Positions 51,378-60,200 of a stretch of DNA of 64,000 nt are shown piece by piece. This DNA comes from Chloroflexota bacterium (GTDB taxonomy: Bacteria > Chloroflexota > Anaerolineae > Aggregatilineales > Phototrophicaceae). The position numbers were made by a program, and so were the translations under genes. Position 1 is the stretch's first letter. Each line of letters starts with the position of its first letter. Below the pieces are notes generated by a model. The model was given only the letters and a program-made list of their open reading frames with translations. It did not search any database and was not told the DNA's origin. The DNA is taken from contig WTGN01000013.1 in assembly GCA_011523545.1 (NCBI GenBank), positions 1-64,000 on the forward strand, written 5' to 3'.

Positions 51378-53153
51378 TCAATCGTCCCAGGTCCATTGAA
51401 GCAGATCGCCGACCAGCGGATCGCCGAAGTAATTGCAGCTGTTGGCATCGGGGATGATCCACTCGCGGCCCGCCGGCTGCGGACGATCGGGATTGTAGTG
51501 CTTGTAAATTCGGCGCGATGCTTCGGCAAACAGCGGCAAAGACTCTTGAAAATTCAGCCACGCCGGCTGAAAGAGCATCATCGCAATCACATAGTCGCCG
51601 CCCGGCGTGAAGAATAGGGCGGCATTGCCATGCGTATCCGGAATCCAGCCATGCTTGTGGGCGACGCGCGTGTCCGCCGGCACGCCGGATTTCAAAAGCG
51701 CGTCGACAGTATTATTGCTCATCACATGCAGCATCTGCCGGCATTCGCGCGCTTCAATCCCGCCGCCAAAGCGATCGATCAACGGGCCGCCGCCTTGGTA
51801 GGCGCATTGGTACAAATTGGCGAGCAGCGAGCCGATTTCAACGACAGTCGTCTGATTTGAGGGGTCGGGATCAGCCTTGATCTGGTCGGCTGCTGTTTGC
51901 GGAAGGCGAACGGGAAAGGGCGGCGGTTCCGGTGTGCCGAGCGTGGTGAAAGGGGCGGTCAAAAATGAACGCGATAGCTCCAGCTCCAGGAAAAAATCCG
52001 TGACCGCTTCCGCGCCGTAATAGGCATTGCCGCCCCCAATTATGGCGAGTAAGCGATTGGTGGCGGCGTTTTCGCTGCAGATCATCGTGTTGAGGATGTC
52101 GGTGGCCGTCTCGATGGCCGGCGGACTGTCAAGCGTTTCGAAGAGCTTGGCCAGGATGGCGATCTTGTTGAGGCTGGTGCCGCTGAAGGCGTAATCGTCG
52201 CCGAAGGTGAAGGCTTCCCCGCTGGATAAATCCAGAAAGAACAGCGCGCCGAAGCGACTTGTCTGCGGGTCAAAGCCGTTTTGCAGCAGCAGATCCCACA
52301 AGTCCTCCGCCAGGAGATTTAAGCCGGCGCCCAACGGCAGGGGTTGCCCCGCGTTGATGGCGCTGGCGCGGACGGCAGCCGGCGTCGGCGTCAGCGCCGG
52401 CAGGCTGAAACGCGTCTGCGAAATCGCGACTGTATTGAAAAGTCCGCCGTCGATATCAAGCAAGTCGCGCGCCACCCAGGCTTGCCCGCCCGCCGCTTCC
52501 GCATAGGCGATCCGCACCCAGGGGAACTGCGTGTGATAACCAGTGACCTCGAAGCGATCGCCGGCATAAGCCACGCCGGCGCGCGGATACTCAATGCCGG
52601 GCCCATAGCGGATGTTCACCTCGCCGGAGATGACGCCGCTGACGCCAAAGGCGCCAATTGTGGGCGTTGCGGTGGGCGAAACGATAGTCGCGGTCGACGC
52701 AGCACTGGTCGCCGTGATCAAGGGCAGGGCAGGCGCGGCCGCGTCAATTCGCAGGTCGGTGACGGGCACGCGGCTGATGTCTCCGCTGACCGCGACCAGG
52801 GTCTCAAACACCCAGCCCATCGGCCGGTCGGATTCGCTTTCAGCCAACAAGAGCCAGGGATAGAGCTGGCTGCGCCCCAGAACCGGATACTGGACGCCGG
52901 CTCTGATCTCGCCGACGAGGCGCGCCTCAATGCTGTCAGCGGCGCGCAAATTCGCCTGGCCAACCGCCTGCGCGTAAACGCCAGTGTTTTGAAGCTGCGC
53001 CTGCGCCCCCCAGCTTGCAAAGCATAGAATCAAGACCGCGGCGGTCAGCCCATGAATGGCTGCAGGCGCAAGACGGCGTCGGCCCAAGGCGGCAATGGGC
53101 GGGGTGAAACGCTTCAGACTGCCCCTCCTCGCCGCTGGCGCGCATGCGATCAC
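51378..53153 (-). CDS. exported class A beta-lactamase-like serine hydrolase with SH3-type domains
   Basis: A 591-residue exported protein. A signal segment (about 33-52) is followed by two SH3b-like domains (about 60-120 and 170-235) joined by a Ser/Thr/Ala/Pro linker, then a penicillin-binding-like domain (about 270-590). The nucleophile motif is Ser327-Leu-Asn-Lys330, the second motif is Ser360-Glu-Asn362 (SDN in true beta-lactamases) and the third is Lys500-His-Gly (KTG). A role at the peptidoglycan is more likely than antibiotic resistance, since SH3b domains bind cell wall. It converges with galT over 9 bp. Confidence 0.82.
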   Translation of the reverse strand: MIACAPAARRGSLKRFTPPIAALGRRRLAPAAIHGLTAAVLILCFASWGAQAQLQNTGVYAQAVGQANLRAADSIEARLVGEIRAGVQYPVLGRSQLYPWLLLAESESDRPMGWVFETLVAVSGDISRVPVTDLRIDAAAPALPLITATSAASTATIVSPTATPTIGAFGVSGVISGEVNIRYGPGIEYPRAGVAYAGDRFEVTGYHTQFPWVRIAYAEAAGGQAWVARDLLDIDGGLFNTVAISQTRFSLPALTPTPAAVRASAINAGQPLPLGAGLNLLAEDLWDLLLQNGFDPQTSRFGALFFLDLSSGEAFTFGDDYAFSGTSLNKIAILAKLFETLDSPPAIETATDILNTMICSENAATNRLLAIIGGGNAYYGAEAVTDFFLELELSRSFLTAPFTTLGTPEPPPFPVRLPQTAADQIKADPDPSNQTTVVEIGSLLANLYQCAYQGGGPLIDRFGGGIEARECRQMLHVMSNNTVDALLKSGVPADTRVAHKHGWIPDTHGNAALFFTPGGDYVIAMMLFQPAWLNFQESLPLFAEASRRIYKHYNPDRPQPAGREWIIPDANSCNYFGDPLVGDLLQWTWDD

Positions 53154-53232
53154 ATAGTCAGAACGCGGCGCATTATATCACGCCTGCCGCGCATGCTGTA
53201 TACGAACTGATGGATGCCTCCCCAGCCGCGTA

Positions 53233-53260
53233 TTGACAAATTGCAGCGGGCGTATATACT
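53233..53260 (+). promoter_or_regulatory. tRNA-Leu promoter
   Basis: Perfect TTGACA (53233-53238) and TATACT (53255-53260) are 16 bp apart, with the tRNA 5' end 15 bp downstream. Confidence 0.8.
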
Positions 53261-53274
53261 CAATTCAGCCTAAT

Positions 53275-53361
<87 letters not shown>

Positions 53362-53365
53362 CCTC

Positions 53366-53394
53366 AACCCGGTCTGTTGGCCGGGTTTTTTCTT
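53366..53394 (+). terminator. tRNA-Leu rho-independent terminator
   Basis: AACCCGG pairs with CCGGGTT around an 8-base loop and is followed by TTTTTCTTTC, 5 bases after the encoded CCA. Confidence 0.9.
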
Positions 53395-53572
53395 TCTGAG
53401 TTTTGGCTGACTTTCGAATTGAAATCCTAAAGGCGCATCTGGAAGAGCAACGAACGCGGGCGAAAACGATAATCCTGCCTTGCATCAGCCGCGTTTGTCC
53501 TGGCCTGCGCTGGCGCAATCCATCCCCTGTATTATCATTATCTTGAGGTCAAGCGGAGAGTCATGCAGGGTG

Positions 53573-54037
53573 ATGGCGGAAGCGGAAATGACTGCGGCGG
53601 CGGAAGCGAGCGGCGCTGACCGGGGGGCCGACGGCCGGCGATTGACCAGCATTCAGGTCATGATGGCGGTGGCGCTTGCCTTCGGCTTGATCGTCACGCT
53701 CAACTTCGGCGGCCGCATCACGCTGGACCGGGACCTGGGCCGCATCCACGCCCGCTTCTCGGCCGAGATTGAGGCTTTGCTGGCCGAACAGCAAGACTTG
53801 ATCGAAGAGCTCAGCTACGTCAAGAGCGACGCCTATGTCGAATACTGGGCCCGCGATGAAGGCAAAATGATCCGTGAAGGCGAAGTCCTGATCATGCCCA
53901 AGAGCGGGGGCGAACCAGCCTCGACCCGCCCGTCGACTGTGCCATTGGTGGCTTTTGAAACAACCGCGCCCGAGCCGGCCAACTGGGAATTGTGGTGGGC
54001 CCTGTTCTTTGATGGCGCGCCGCCGAAATTCAACTAG
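53573..54037 (+). CDS. FtsB/DivIC-like septum formation initiator
   Basis: A protein of about 154 residues with a short cytoplasmic N-terminus, one transmembrane helix (about 28-46) and a coiled-coil-like outer segment (about 52-85, IEALLAEQQDLIEELSYV), followed by WARDEGKM, the usual end of the septum initiator domain. This order is that of the divisome subunit FtsB/DivIC. The last 40 residues are Pro/Thr-rich and end in a tryptophan-rich tail. The ATG at 53573 has AGGG shortly upstream; an adjacent GTG at 53570 is also possible. The 178-bp gap upstream shows no gene. Confidence 0.78.
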   Translation: MAEAEMTAAAEASGADRGADGRRLTSIQVMMAVALAFGLIVTLNFGGRITLDRDLGRIHARFSAEIEALLAEQQDLIEELSYVKSDAYVEYWARDEGKMIREGEVLIMPKSGGEPASTRPSTVPLVAFETTAPEPANWELWWALFFDGAPPKFN

Positions 54038-54103
54038 CGGAACGATCTTGCGTTTTTGCATCCTTCATTGGGCGCCTGCAACTGGCCCCTCTCGTCCCCG
54101 GCT

Positions 54104-55183
54104 TCAGCGCGTCGGCGTCGCATCCCGAACAAAAGGCGGCTGCGCGCCGGCATATTCCAACACTTCGGCTTCAATCCCGCCCGGTCCCACCGTCAGCCGG
54201 CAACCCGCTTGAGCATAGCGCAGCTTTAGCACAGCCAGCGCGTGGATCTCTCCGTCAGGCGCTTGGGCGCTGCTGGTCAATGTGCCGGCCAATTTGCCAT
54301 CGGCGTAAACCGGCGCCGGGGCCGCGACCATTGACGCCAGGCTGACCTTGACAAGGGTCTTCGCCAGGCGCTGCCGGCTCTCCATTCGCGCGATAATCTC
54401 CTGGCCGGTGTAACAGCCTTTGCTGAAGCTAACCTCGTCCCACAAGCCCAGCTCCAGCGGCATATAATCCGGCGACAATTCCAGGTTCGCCGGCCTGCCG
54501 CTGCCTATGCGCAGGCAGTTGTATGTCAGCGAGCCAGCTGGAACCAGCCCGCAATCCGCCCCCCGCCGCAGCAGGTCGCGATGCAGGGCGACGGCCGCTT
54601 CCCGCGCCCCGATGACGATCCAGTGCCCGCCGCAGATTGCTTTACGCCGCGCGATTATCAGCCGGCCCAAGTCGGTCTCCATTTCAGCGCAGCCCAGCGC
54701 TGGTATCGCCGATGCATCGGGCGCAAGCCGCATCATCGCCGCATCAGCCTGCTTGCCATGCACGGCGAATTGCGCCGTCTCCGCGCTAATATCCTCGACA
54801 GTTGCCTCATCGCCGAAGAAAATGCTACGCCGCAGATAATTCGCCAGCGCCTCGCCTTGCCCCGCCTCGCCGATCAACAACAATCCGCTGGAAAGGCTGT
54901 AGCCGCTGGCGCGAAACAAGATGCGCGCGTTGGGATTGGTGAAGACGGTTGGCTTGCCCTCGTGCTGGGCCAGCTCGCTCATGTCGTTGGTTGACATTCG
55001 ATTGACCAATTCGAAGCGATCGCGACCCGTCAACAGGATGCGGCCTTCATGCGAGCGGTCGAGCAAAATCGCCCCGCTTTTGGCCGCCGCGTATTCCTGC
55101 GCCAAATCGCCATAATCCAGCGGTATTTGATCGGGGGCCAGGCGCGCGCCCAGCGTCTCATGGTATTGCGATAACTCATTCAC
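54104..55183 (-). CDS. ygfZ: YgfZ/GcvT-like folate-binding protein
   Basis: A 359-residue protein of the aminomethyltransferase fold. The YgfZ signature KGCYTGQEIIARM, with its conserved Cys, is present. YgfZ assists iron-sulfur cluster assembly or repair with tetrahydrofolate. The start overlaps the stop of the guanylate kinase gene (ATGA, 55180-55183). True GcvT proteins lack the KGCYxGQE motif, which supports the YgfZ call. Confidence 0.88.
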   Translation of the reverse strand: MNELSQYHETLGARLAPDQIPLDYGDLAQEYAAAKSGAILLDRSHEGRILLTGRDRFELVNRMSTNDMSELAQHEGKPTVFTNPNARILFRASGYSLSSGLLLIGEAGQGEALANYLRRSIFFGDEATVEDISAETAQFAVHGKQADAAMMRLAPDASAIPALGCAEMETDLGRLIIARRKAICGGHWIVIGAREAAVALHRDLLRRGADCGLVPAGSLTYNCLRIGSGRPANLELSPDYMPLELGLWDEVSFSKGCYTGQEIIARMESRQRLAKTLVKVSLASMVAAPAPVYADGKLAGTLTSSAQAPDGEIHALAVLKLRYAQAGCRLTVGPGGIEAEVLEYAGAQPPFVRDATPTR

Positions 55184-55806
55184 AACATTTCTCCCAGCAG
55201 ATGCCGCGCTCTTAATTCTCGCCTGACGATGGCGGCGGTCGCTTCTATCGCCTGGCCCAGGTCATCATTGACCACGATATAATCACAGCGCGTCCGATAC
55301 GGCAATTCCAGCGTCCGCGCGCGTTCCAGGCGCTGCTCGATATCGGTGATGCGGTCGGCGCGTTCCTGCATTCGCCGCCGCAGCAGCGCCAACTGATCGG
55401 AGACGCTGTCGCCGGGCACAGTGACAAACACTTGCACCACATTGCGGGGGAAGGCGGCAGCCAACTCGATGGCGCCCAGGACTTCGATATCGGCGATGCG
55501 CGCGGCGCCAGCGGCCAGGGCCTCATTGACGGTGGCGCGCGGAATGCCGTAGAATTTGCCGGGCGTAACTTCCTGATGCTCCAGTAGCTCGCCGTCCTCT
55601 ATCATGCGCTTGAAGTCCCGCTCGCTCAGGAAAAGATGTTCGCGCCCCTGCTTTTCATCGGCGCGCATGGGCCGGCTGGTGGCGGTCGCCAATTGACGAA
55701 TGTTCGGGAAGCCGGCGATGATCGCTTTCATGATCGCGTTCTTGCCCGCGCCACCGGGGCCAATCATAACAAATATGACGCCGCGAAGTTGCTCGGAGAG
55801 GCTCAC
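55180..55806 (-). CDS. guanylate kinase-like protein with atypical P-loop
   Basis: A 208-residue protein of the guanylate kinase fold. The P-loop reads GPGGAGKNAI, where GPSGAGKST is usual: Ser/Thr after the Lys is Asn. The GMP-binding part has SRPMR and GREHLFLS, where the usual Tyr (GxxYxF) is replaced. IEDGELLEH, YGIPR and DIEVLGA are family-like. It may be a divergent Gmk or a paralogue with another substrate. It is coupled to ygfZ by a 4-bp overlap. I cannot tell from the window whether a normal gmk exists elsewhere, so no gene symbol is given. Confidence 0.75.
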   Translation of the reverse strand: MSLSEQLRGVIFVMIGPGGAGKNAIMKAIIAGFPNIRQLATATSRPMRADEKQGREHLFLSERDFKRMIEDGELLEHQEVTPGKFYGIPRATVNEALAAGAARIADIEVLGAIELAAAFPRNVVQVFVTVPGDSVSDQLALLRRRMQERADRITDIEQRLERARTLELPYRTRCDYIVVNDDLGQAIEATAAIVRRELRARHLLGEML

Positions 55807-55933
55807 TCTATGCTATCCTCAGATGTGATGACGGCGGGAGACAGTGTAACAACGGAGCAGGGCAATCTCCATAGCCATCCGTCGACGCCTAGTCCCTCCG
55901 CGCGCTCGCACATGAAAGCAAAAAGGATGCACG

Positions 55934-56815
55934 ATGCCAGCGAATATAATTGACGGGCGCCAGCTTGCCCGGCGCATTCAAGATGAGATCAAGCGCGCCG
56001 TCGCCGAACAGAAAACGGAAACGGGAACCACGCCCGGGCTGGGCGTCGTGCTGGTCGGCGATGATCCAGCCTCCGCCATGTATGTGCGCATGAAACGGCG
56101 CGCTTGTGAACGAGCCGGCTTGCGCTCCGAAGCGCAGCTCCTGCCAGCCGCCTCCACCCAGGCCGAGGTGGAAAACGCCGTGCGCGCCTTCAATTGTAAT
56201 CCCGATATTCATGGCATCCTGGTGCAATTGCCCCTGCCCGATCATATTGATGAAGAGGCCGTGCTTAACGAGATCAGCCTGGCCAAAGATGTCGATGGCA
56301 TCCATCCCGTGAATCTGGGGCGCCTGGGCATGCGCGGGCGCGAGCCGACTTTCACGCCGGCGACGCCCACCGGTGTGATGGCGCTCATTGAAGAGACCGG
56401 CCAATCCATCGACGGCAAGACGGCTGTGGTGATCGGGCGCAGCAATATAGTCGGCTTGCCAGCCGCCCTGTTGCTCACCAATGCCAACGCCACCGTGACG
56501 ATCTGTCATAGCCGCACGCGCGATCTGCCCGCGGTGGTCAAGCGCGCCGATATCGTCGTCGCCGCGATCGGGCGGCCGGAACATGTCAAAGGCGATTGGA
56601 TCAAGCCAGGCGCCATCGTCATCGATGTCGGCTCCAACTCCCTGCCCGACCCGGCCAGCGAAAAGGGCTATCGATACGTGGGCGATGTCGAGTTTGAAGC
56701 GGCGCGCGAGCTGGCCGGTTACATCACGAAGGTGCCGGGCGGCGTCGGACCGATGACCATCACCATGCTGCTGTCGAACACGCTGAAAGCGGCCCAAGGC
56801 GCTGTGAATGGCTGA
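55934..56815 (+). CDS. folD: bifunctional methylenetetrahydrofolate dehydrogenase/cyclohydrolase
   Basis: A 293-residue FolD protein interconverting 5,10-methylene- and 10-formyl-tetrahydrofolate. The catalytic YVRMK (YxxxK motif with the essential Lys), QLPLP, KDVDGIHP, the NADP loop VIGRSNIVGLP and the C-terminal PGGVGPMT are all present. The length is normal. It diverges from the guanylate kinase-like gene. Beyond it lies a 193-bp gap with the promoter of the purine block. Confidence 0.95.
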   Translation: MPANIIDGRQLARRIQDEIKRAVAEQKTETGTTPGLGVVLVGDDPASAMYVRMKRRACERAGLRSEAQLLPAASTQAEVENAVRAFNCNPDIHGILVQLPLPDHIDEEAVLNEISLAKDVDGIHPVNLGRLGMRGREPTFTPATPTGVMALIEETGQSIDGKTAVVIGRSNIVGLPAALLLTNANATVTICHSRTRDLPAVVKRADIVVAAIGRPEHVKGDWIKPGAIVIDVGSNSLPDPASEKGYRYVGDVEFEAARELAGYITKVPGGVGPMTITMLLSNTLKAAQGAVNG

Positions 56816-56955
56816 TCAGGTCATGGTCTGGAAGGCACAGGCGCCTTGAAATCGCCGCTCAGGCGCAGTACCTTGCGTCCCGCCGCGTCTCCCTCCACCG
56901 CCTTGGCCTGCTGGTGAAGGGGCCGGCGGCTGCGCTATTCAAGGGTGGGCGCGTC

Positions 56956-56984
56956 TTGTGGCCTCATAAGCCTCAAGCTATAGT
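56956..56984 (+). promoter_or_regulatory. promoter of the purine-catabolism block
   Basis: TTGTGG (56956-56961) and TATAGT (56979-56984) are 17 bp apart, 24 bp upstream of the amidohydrolase start. No operator dyad is evident. Confidence 0.5.
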
Positions 56985-57008
56985 AGACGCACAGATCGGG
57001 GACGGGCT

Positions 57009-58364
57009 ATGTCTACCCTCTTACTGAAGAATATACGCTGTCTGGCGACAATGGACGAGGAACGGCGCGAAATGGCCGGCGCCTGGATCCTGATTCGCGA
57101 CCGCCAGATCATCGGTCTCGGCTCCGCTGAAACCAGCCCGCCAGACGACATCGACCGCGTAATCGATCTGTCCAATCATGTTGTGCTGCCGGGCCTGGTC
57201 AATTGCCATCATCACATGTTTCAGAGTCTTACGCGCGTGATGGGGCAGCAGGAAGACCTGTTCGGCTGGCTGCGAGCCTGCTATTCCCTGTGGGCCAAGA
57301 TGCGATCGGAACATGTCTACGCCGCCGCCCGGCTCGCCATGGCCGAATTGCTGCTTTCCGGATGCGCCACCGCCAGCGACCATCACTACATCTTTCCCAA
57401 CGATGTGCAGCTGGAGGATGAAATCCGCGCCGCCCAAGAGATGGGCATTCGCTTTCACGCCTCGCGCGGCAGCATGAGCCTCGGCGAAGGGCATGGCGGG
57501 CTGCCGCCGGATGAAGTGGTCGAGCGCGAGGACGACATCTTGCGCGACAGCCAAAGACTGATTGAAACCTGGCACGACCCGGCGCCGCAATCTATGTTGC
57601 GCATCGTGGTGGCGCCTTGCTCGCCCTTCAGCGTGACCGTCGATCTGATGCGCGAGTCGGCGGCTCTGGCGCGAGCCTACCGCCTCCAGATGCATACACA
57701 CCTGGCGGAGACCGACGCCGATGTGGCTTATAGCCTGGAGCGTTTTGGCCTGCGTCCGGGCGATTATGCCGAAGCGATGGGCTGGGTTGGCGACGATGTC
57801 TGGCACGCGCATTGTGTCAAGCTGGATCAGCCCGCCATCGACCTCTTCGCGCGCACCGGCACCGGCGTCTGCCATTGCCCCTCGTCTAACATGCGGCTGG
57901 CATCGGGCATCGCGCCCATCCGCCAAATGCTCGATTGCCGGGTCAAGGTGGGCTTGGGCGTGGACGGCTCCGCCTCGAATGACAGCGGGCATCTGCTGAA
58001 CGAAGCGCGGCAAGCCCTGCTCTTGCAGCGGGCGCAAGGCGATCCGGCCGCCCTGTCCGCCAGGGAAGCGCTGGAACTGGCGACCCGGGGCGGCGCCGCC
58101 ATCCTGGGACGGGATGACATCGGCCAAATCGCCGCCGGCAAATCGGCCGACATCGTCGCTTTTCGGCTGGACGGCCTGGAGATGGCGGGCGCCTTGCATG
58201 ACCCGCTGGCCGCCCTGGTATTTTGTCAGCCCCAACGCGTCGACCTGTCAATCATCAACGGGCGCATCGTCGTCGAAGATGGCCAATTGCTCACGGCCGA
58301 TGTCCCGAGAATAGTGGCGGCGCACAACCGGCTGTCCAGGCAGCTGATGCGCGGCGAGAGCTGA
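57009..58364 (+). CDS. 8-oxoguanine deaminase-like amidohydrolase (ATZ/TRZ, SsnA-type)
   Basis: A 451-residue metal-dependent amidohydrolase. The metal ligands appear as NCHHHM, HTHLAET, HAHCVKL and GLGVDGSASND, in the standard order. The segment SRGSMSLGEG..GGLPPDE is, to my knowledge, characteristic of 8-oxoguanine deaminases, which make urate from 8-oxoguanine; the related SsnA proteins of urate-degrading clusters are an alternative. It is followed 16 bp later by adenine deaminase and then ygeY and ygeW homologues, so a role in purine salvage or breakdown is well supported by context. Confidence 0.85.
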   Translation: MSTLLLKNIRCLATMDEERREMAGAWILIRDRQIIGLGSAETSPPDDIDRVIDLSNHVVLPGLVNCHHHMFQSLTRVMGQQEDLFGWLRACYSLWAKMRSEHVYAAARLAMAELLLSGCATASDHHYIFPNDVQLEDEIRAAQEMGIRFHASRGSMSLGEGHGGLPPDEVVEREDDILRDSQRLIETWHDPAPQSMLRIVVAPCSPFSVTVDLMRESAALARAYRLQMHTHLAETDADVAYSLERFGLRPGDYAEAMGWVGDDVWHAHCVKLDQPAIDLFARTGTGVCHCPSSNMRLASGIAPIRQMLDCRVKVGLGVDGSASNDSGHLLNEARQALLLQRAQGDPAALSAREALELATRGGAAILGRDDIGQIAAGKSADIVAFRLDGLEMAGALHDPLAALVFCQPQRVDLSIINGRIVVEDGQLLTADVPRIVAAHNRLSRQLMRGES

Positions 58365-58380
58365 ATTAGGAGGTAGTCTC

Positions 58381-60087
58381 ATGACCATTGTCGATCGTTT
58401 GGCGGCGGCGCGCGGAGATTTGGCCTGCGAGCTGGTCCTGCGCAATGCTCGCCTGGTCAATGTGATCAGCGGCGAGATTTATCCGACCGATATCGCAGTG
58501 CATGACCGGCATGTCGTCGGGCTTGGCGATGGCTATCGCGGCGCGCGCGAACTCGATCTGGACGGCATGTTCGTCACGCCCGGGTTAATCGACGCGCATG
58601 TGCATATCGAAAGCAGCCTGCTGACGCCGCCGGAATTCGCGCGGGCTGTCTTGCCGCACGGCGTCACCAGCGTCATCACCGACCCGCACGAGATCGCCAA
58701 CGTGCTGGGCGTCGCCGGCATCCGCTATATGCTGGAACGCGCCAAAGGCGGGCAGCTGAATATGTTTGTTATGGCTTCAAGCTGTGTGCCGGCCACGCAC
58801 ATGGAAACATCCGGCGCGCAACTGGAAGCGGCAGATCTTGCGCCGCTGCTGGACCATGACTGGGTGCCGGGCCTGGCCGAGCTGATGAACTACCCGGGCG
58901 TGGCCCTGGGCGATGAAGGCATGCTGGACAAGATTACCCTGTTCAAAGAACGGGTCCTGGACGGGCACGCGCCGGCGATGACGGGCAAAATGCTGAATGC
59001 TTATGTGGCGGCTGGCGTCCAGAGCGAACACGAATGCACGACGATTGACGAAGCGCGCGAGAAATTGCGCCTGGGCTTGACCATTTTCATCCGCGAAGGC
59101 TCGGGCACGCACAACCTGCTGCCGCTGTTGCCGCTCATCACGCCCGAAAATCACAGCGCGATCTGCTTCTGCACCGACGACCGCATCCCGGCCGACCTCA
59201 TCGACGAAGGCTCCATCGACTTCATGCTGCGCCAGGCTATCGCCGCCGGCATCGATCCCGTCATGGCAATCCGCATGGGCAGCTACAACACCGCCCGGCA
59301 CTTTGGCTTGCGCAAATATGGCGCGGTGACGCCCGGTCGCTATGCCGATCTGCTGGTCCTGCCCGATCTGCACGATTTCCACGCCCAACAGGTCTATCGC
59401 GGCGGCGAGCTGGTGGCCGAAAACGGCGTCATGATCGCCGAGCGGAAACAAACGCGGGCCATAGACCTGCCGGCCAGTGTCAATATCGCCGGCGATTCGC
59501 TCGATTTCACCATTCCGGCGCGGGGCGATAAAATCCGCGTCATCGGCAAGGTGCTCGGTCAAGTGTATACTGAGCACCGAATCGAAAGCGCCAAGATCGT
59601 CGATGGCTGCGCGGTCAGCGATGTCCAGCGCGATATCTTGAAATTCGCCATGATCGAGCGTCACCACGCCAGCGGCAACATCGGCTTGGGCTTCATCACT
59701 GGAATTGGCCTGAGGCGCGGTGCTATCGCCGGCACAGTGGCGCACGATCACCATAATCTCGCCATCATCGGCGTCGACGATGACAGCATGAAAACCGCTG
59801 TCGCCTCCATCAGCGCAATGGGCGGCGGCTTGGTCGCGGCCGATGGCGAGCGCGTCTTGGCGAGTTTGCCCTTGCCAGTGGCCGGATTGCTGAGTGAAGA
59901 CCCGATTGAAAAAGTGCGCGCCGACTACGAAGCGATGACTGCCGCGGCGCATTCCCTGGGCAGCCCCATGCCCGACCCCTTCATGGTGATGAGCTTTATG
60001 GGCCTTGAAGTGATCCCGAAGCTAAAACTGACCGATCTTGGCCTGGTCGATGTCGAACAATTCAAGTTGGTTGACTTGTTTCTCTAG
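58381..60087 (+). CDS. ade: adenine deaminase (AdeC type)
   Basis: A 568-residue amidohydrolase converting adenine to hypoxanthine and ammonia. HVHIESS and TDPHEIANVLG carry metal ligands, and the C-terminal AdeC domain has FITGIGLRRGAIAGTVAHDHHN. The length fits the AdeC family, which differs from ADAL-type adenosine deaminases. TAGGAGGT precedes the ATG. It would feed the same purine pool as the upstream 8-oxoguanine deaminase-like enzyme. Confidence 0.95.
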   Translation: MTIVDRLAAARGDLACELVLRNARLVNVISGEIYPTDIAVHDRHVVGLGDGYRGARELDLDGMFVTPGLIDAHVHIESSLLTPPEFARAVLPHGVTSVITDPHEIANVLGVAGIRYMLERAKGGQLNMFVMASSCVPATHMETSGAQLEAADLAPLLDHDWVPGLAELMNYPGVALGDEGMLDKITLFKERVLDGHAPAMTGKMLNAYVAAGVQSEHECTTIDEAREKLRLGLTIFIREGSGTHNLLPLLPLITPENHSAICFCTDDRIPADLIDEGSIDFMLRQAIAAGIDPVMAIRMGSYNTARHFGLRKYGAVTPGRYADLLVLPDLHDFHAQQVYRGGELVAENGVMIAERKQTRAIDLPASVNIAGDSLDFTIPARGDKIRVIGKVLGQVYTEHRIESAKIVDGCAVSDVQRDILKFAMIERHHASGNIGLGFITGIGLRRGAIAGTVAHDHHNLAIIGVDDDSMKTAVASISAMGGGLVAADGERVLASLPLPVAGLLSEDPIEKVRADYEAMTAAAHSLGSPMPDPFMVMSFMGLEVIPKLKLTDLGLVDVEQFKLVDLFL

Positions 60088-60117
60088 TCGCGCGTTCGCG
60101 TCAATATCATAGCTGGC

Positions 60118-60135
60118 AAATGTGGTCTCACATTT
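60118..60135. promoter_or_regulatory. inverted repeat AAATGTG-GTCT-CACATTT upstream of ygeY
   Basis: A perfect 7-bp dyad with 4-bp centre lies in the 113-bp gap between adenine deaminase and YgeY. It may be an operator for the downstream ygeY-ygeW-carbamate kinase genes or, as ATTTATTTTC follows, a weak terminator. It differs from the GH117-island palindrome. Confidence 0.45.
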
Positions 60136-60200
60136 ATTTTCTCCGTTTCTGTGCTAAAGTATCAGCGTTATGCAACCGAGTTCACTAGCAGGTATCGACA

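Noticed and set aside
51378..53153. antibiotic-resistance beta-lactamase
   Set aside because: The SDN and KTG motifs are altered (SEN, KHG) and SH3-type domains precede the catalytic domain, so a cell-wall role is more likely.
57021..58235. 404-codon open frame on the minus strand
   Set aside because: It lies fully opposite the 8-oxoguanine deaminase-like gene, has no ribosome site or family features, and reflects high-GC codon bias.
58777..59952. 391-codon open frame on the minus strand
   Set aside because: Antisense shadow of adenine deaminase; low-complexity Asp/His/Gln/Arg composition and no motif.
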